Origin: Stomorhina lunata
Lineage: Eukaryota > Arthropoda > Insecta > Diptera > Rhiniidae
Direction: 5' to 3'
DNA: 64,000 nt
NCBI GenBank assembly: GCA_933228675.1
Contig: OW121743.1
Location: 81,419,863 to 81,483,862, forward strand
Made by a program: the position numbers and the translations under genes
Part shown: in pieces, positions 63,850 through 64,000 of the stretch
Position numbering within the stretch: the first letter of the stretch is position 1
Layout: each line of letters opens with the position of its first letter
Notes under the pieces: generated by a model
Seen by the model: only the letters and a program-made list of their open reading frames with translations
The model's database searches: none
What the model was told of the DNA's origin: nothing

Positions 63850-64000
63850 AGCCCCAATTGAGGCAAATGTCTTCTTGTTGATGGTACTATCGTGTACACT
63901 ATACGGAACACGTTGGATAATTTCTTTCGTGTGGACTGTACGTGGTCTTCCGTTACATGAAAGGTGTCTTACTGTACCATGATTTACTGTAGCTGCTTAC
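63850..64000 (-). mobile_element. Possible Tc1/mariner transposase N-terminal scrap
   Basis: Minus-strand frame reads NGRPRTVHTKEIIQRVP, like the GRPRTVRT linker and second helix-turn-helix of this transposase superfamily. It runs off the window end, so its length is unknown. Confidence 0.45.

Overview
The window looks like dipteran nuclear DNA, most likely from a calyptrate fly (blowfly, house-fly or a relative). The basis is the close match of its conserved proteins to Drosophila orthologues, AT-rich intergenic DNA, short introns with GTAAGT-type donors, and many mariner, jockey-like and short non-autonomous repeats. Species assignment is inference; no database search was possible.

Layout. 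Positions 1-4230 (minus): the 5' part of a disordered, unrecognised protein gene that runs off the left edge, with a 2.1 kb intron holding nested transposons. 4.2-7.8 kb: AT-rich spacer with repeats, a tRNA-derived SINE with a clear 13-bp target duplication, and a stray fragment of the lysyl-tRNA synthetase gene. 7817-11233 (plus): LysRS, with a candidate alternative exon for a mitochondrial form. 11998-23813 (plus): Set2, the H3K36 methyltransferase, with a very large disordered N-terminus. 24-29.8 kb: transposon relics and about 1.7 kb of AAAATTTTCGATAT-type repeats. 30047-33517 (minus): Dullard phosphatase. 33.5-38 kb: repeats and the SS18 upstream region. 38160-40894 (plus): an SS18/SYT homologue. 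39047-47072: a near-identical tandem duplication of about 4 kb that repeats the SS18 exon 1 tail, intron, exon 2 and 3' flank. 47974-48969: a foldback-like inverted repeat made of short units. 49344-50711 (minus): an intronless NDUFS2/ND-49 gene, possibly a retrocopy. 51514-53733 (minus): PIG-T. 53.9-56.5 kb: mariner relics, a short insertion with a 15-bp target duplication, and a MITE. 56.5-64 kb: AT-rich DNA with no complete gene; it holds a possible signal-peptide first exon, possible upstream regulatory or leader sequence, and a transposase scrap near the right end.

The conserved genes are housekeeping and chromatin genes that do not form one pathway: translation (LysRS), chromatin (Set2, SS18), membrane and lipid phosphatase signalling (Dullard), respiratory complex I (ND-49) and GPI-anchor transfer (PIG-T). 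From memory, several of the Drosophila orthologues are X-linked, so this may be conserved Muller A synteny.

The most notable items are the recent SS18 tandem duplication with its chimeric junction ORF, the foldback array, the LysRS motif-2 fragment next to a SINE, the candidate dual-targeting LysRS exon, and the expanded Set2 N-terminus with internal repeats. I found no convincing wholly new system.
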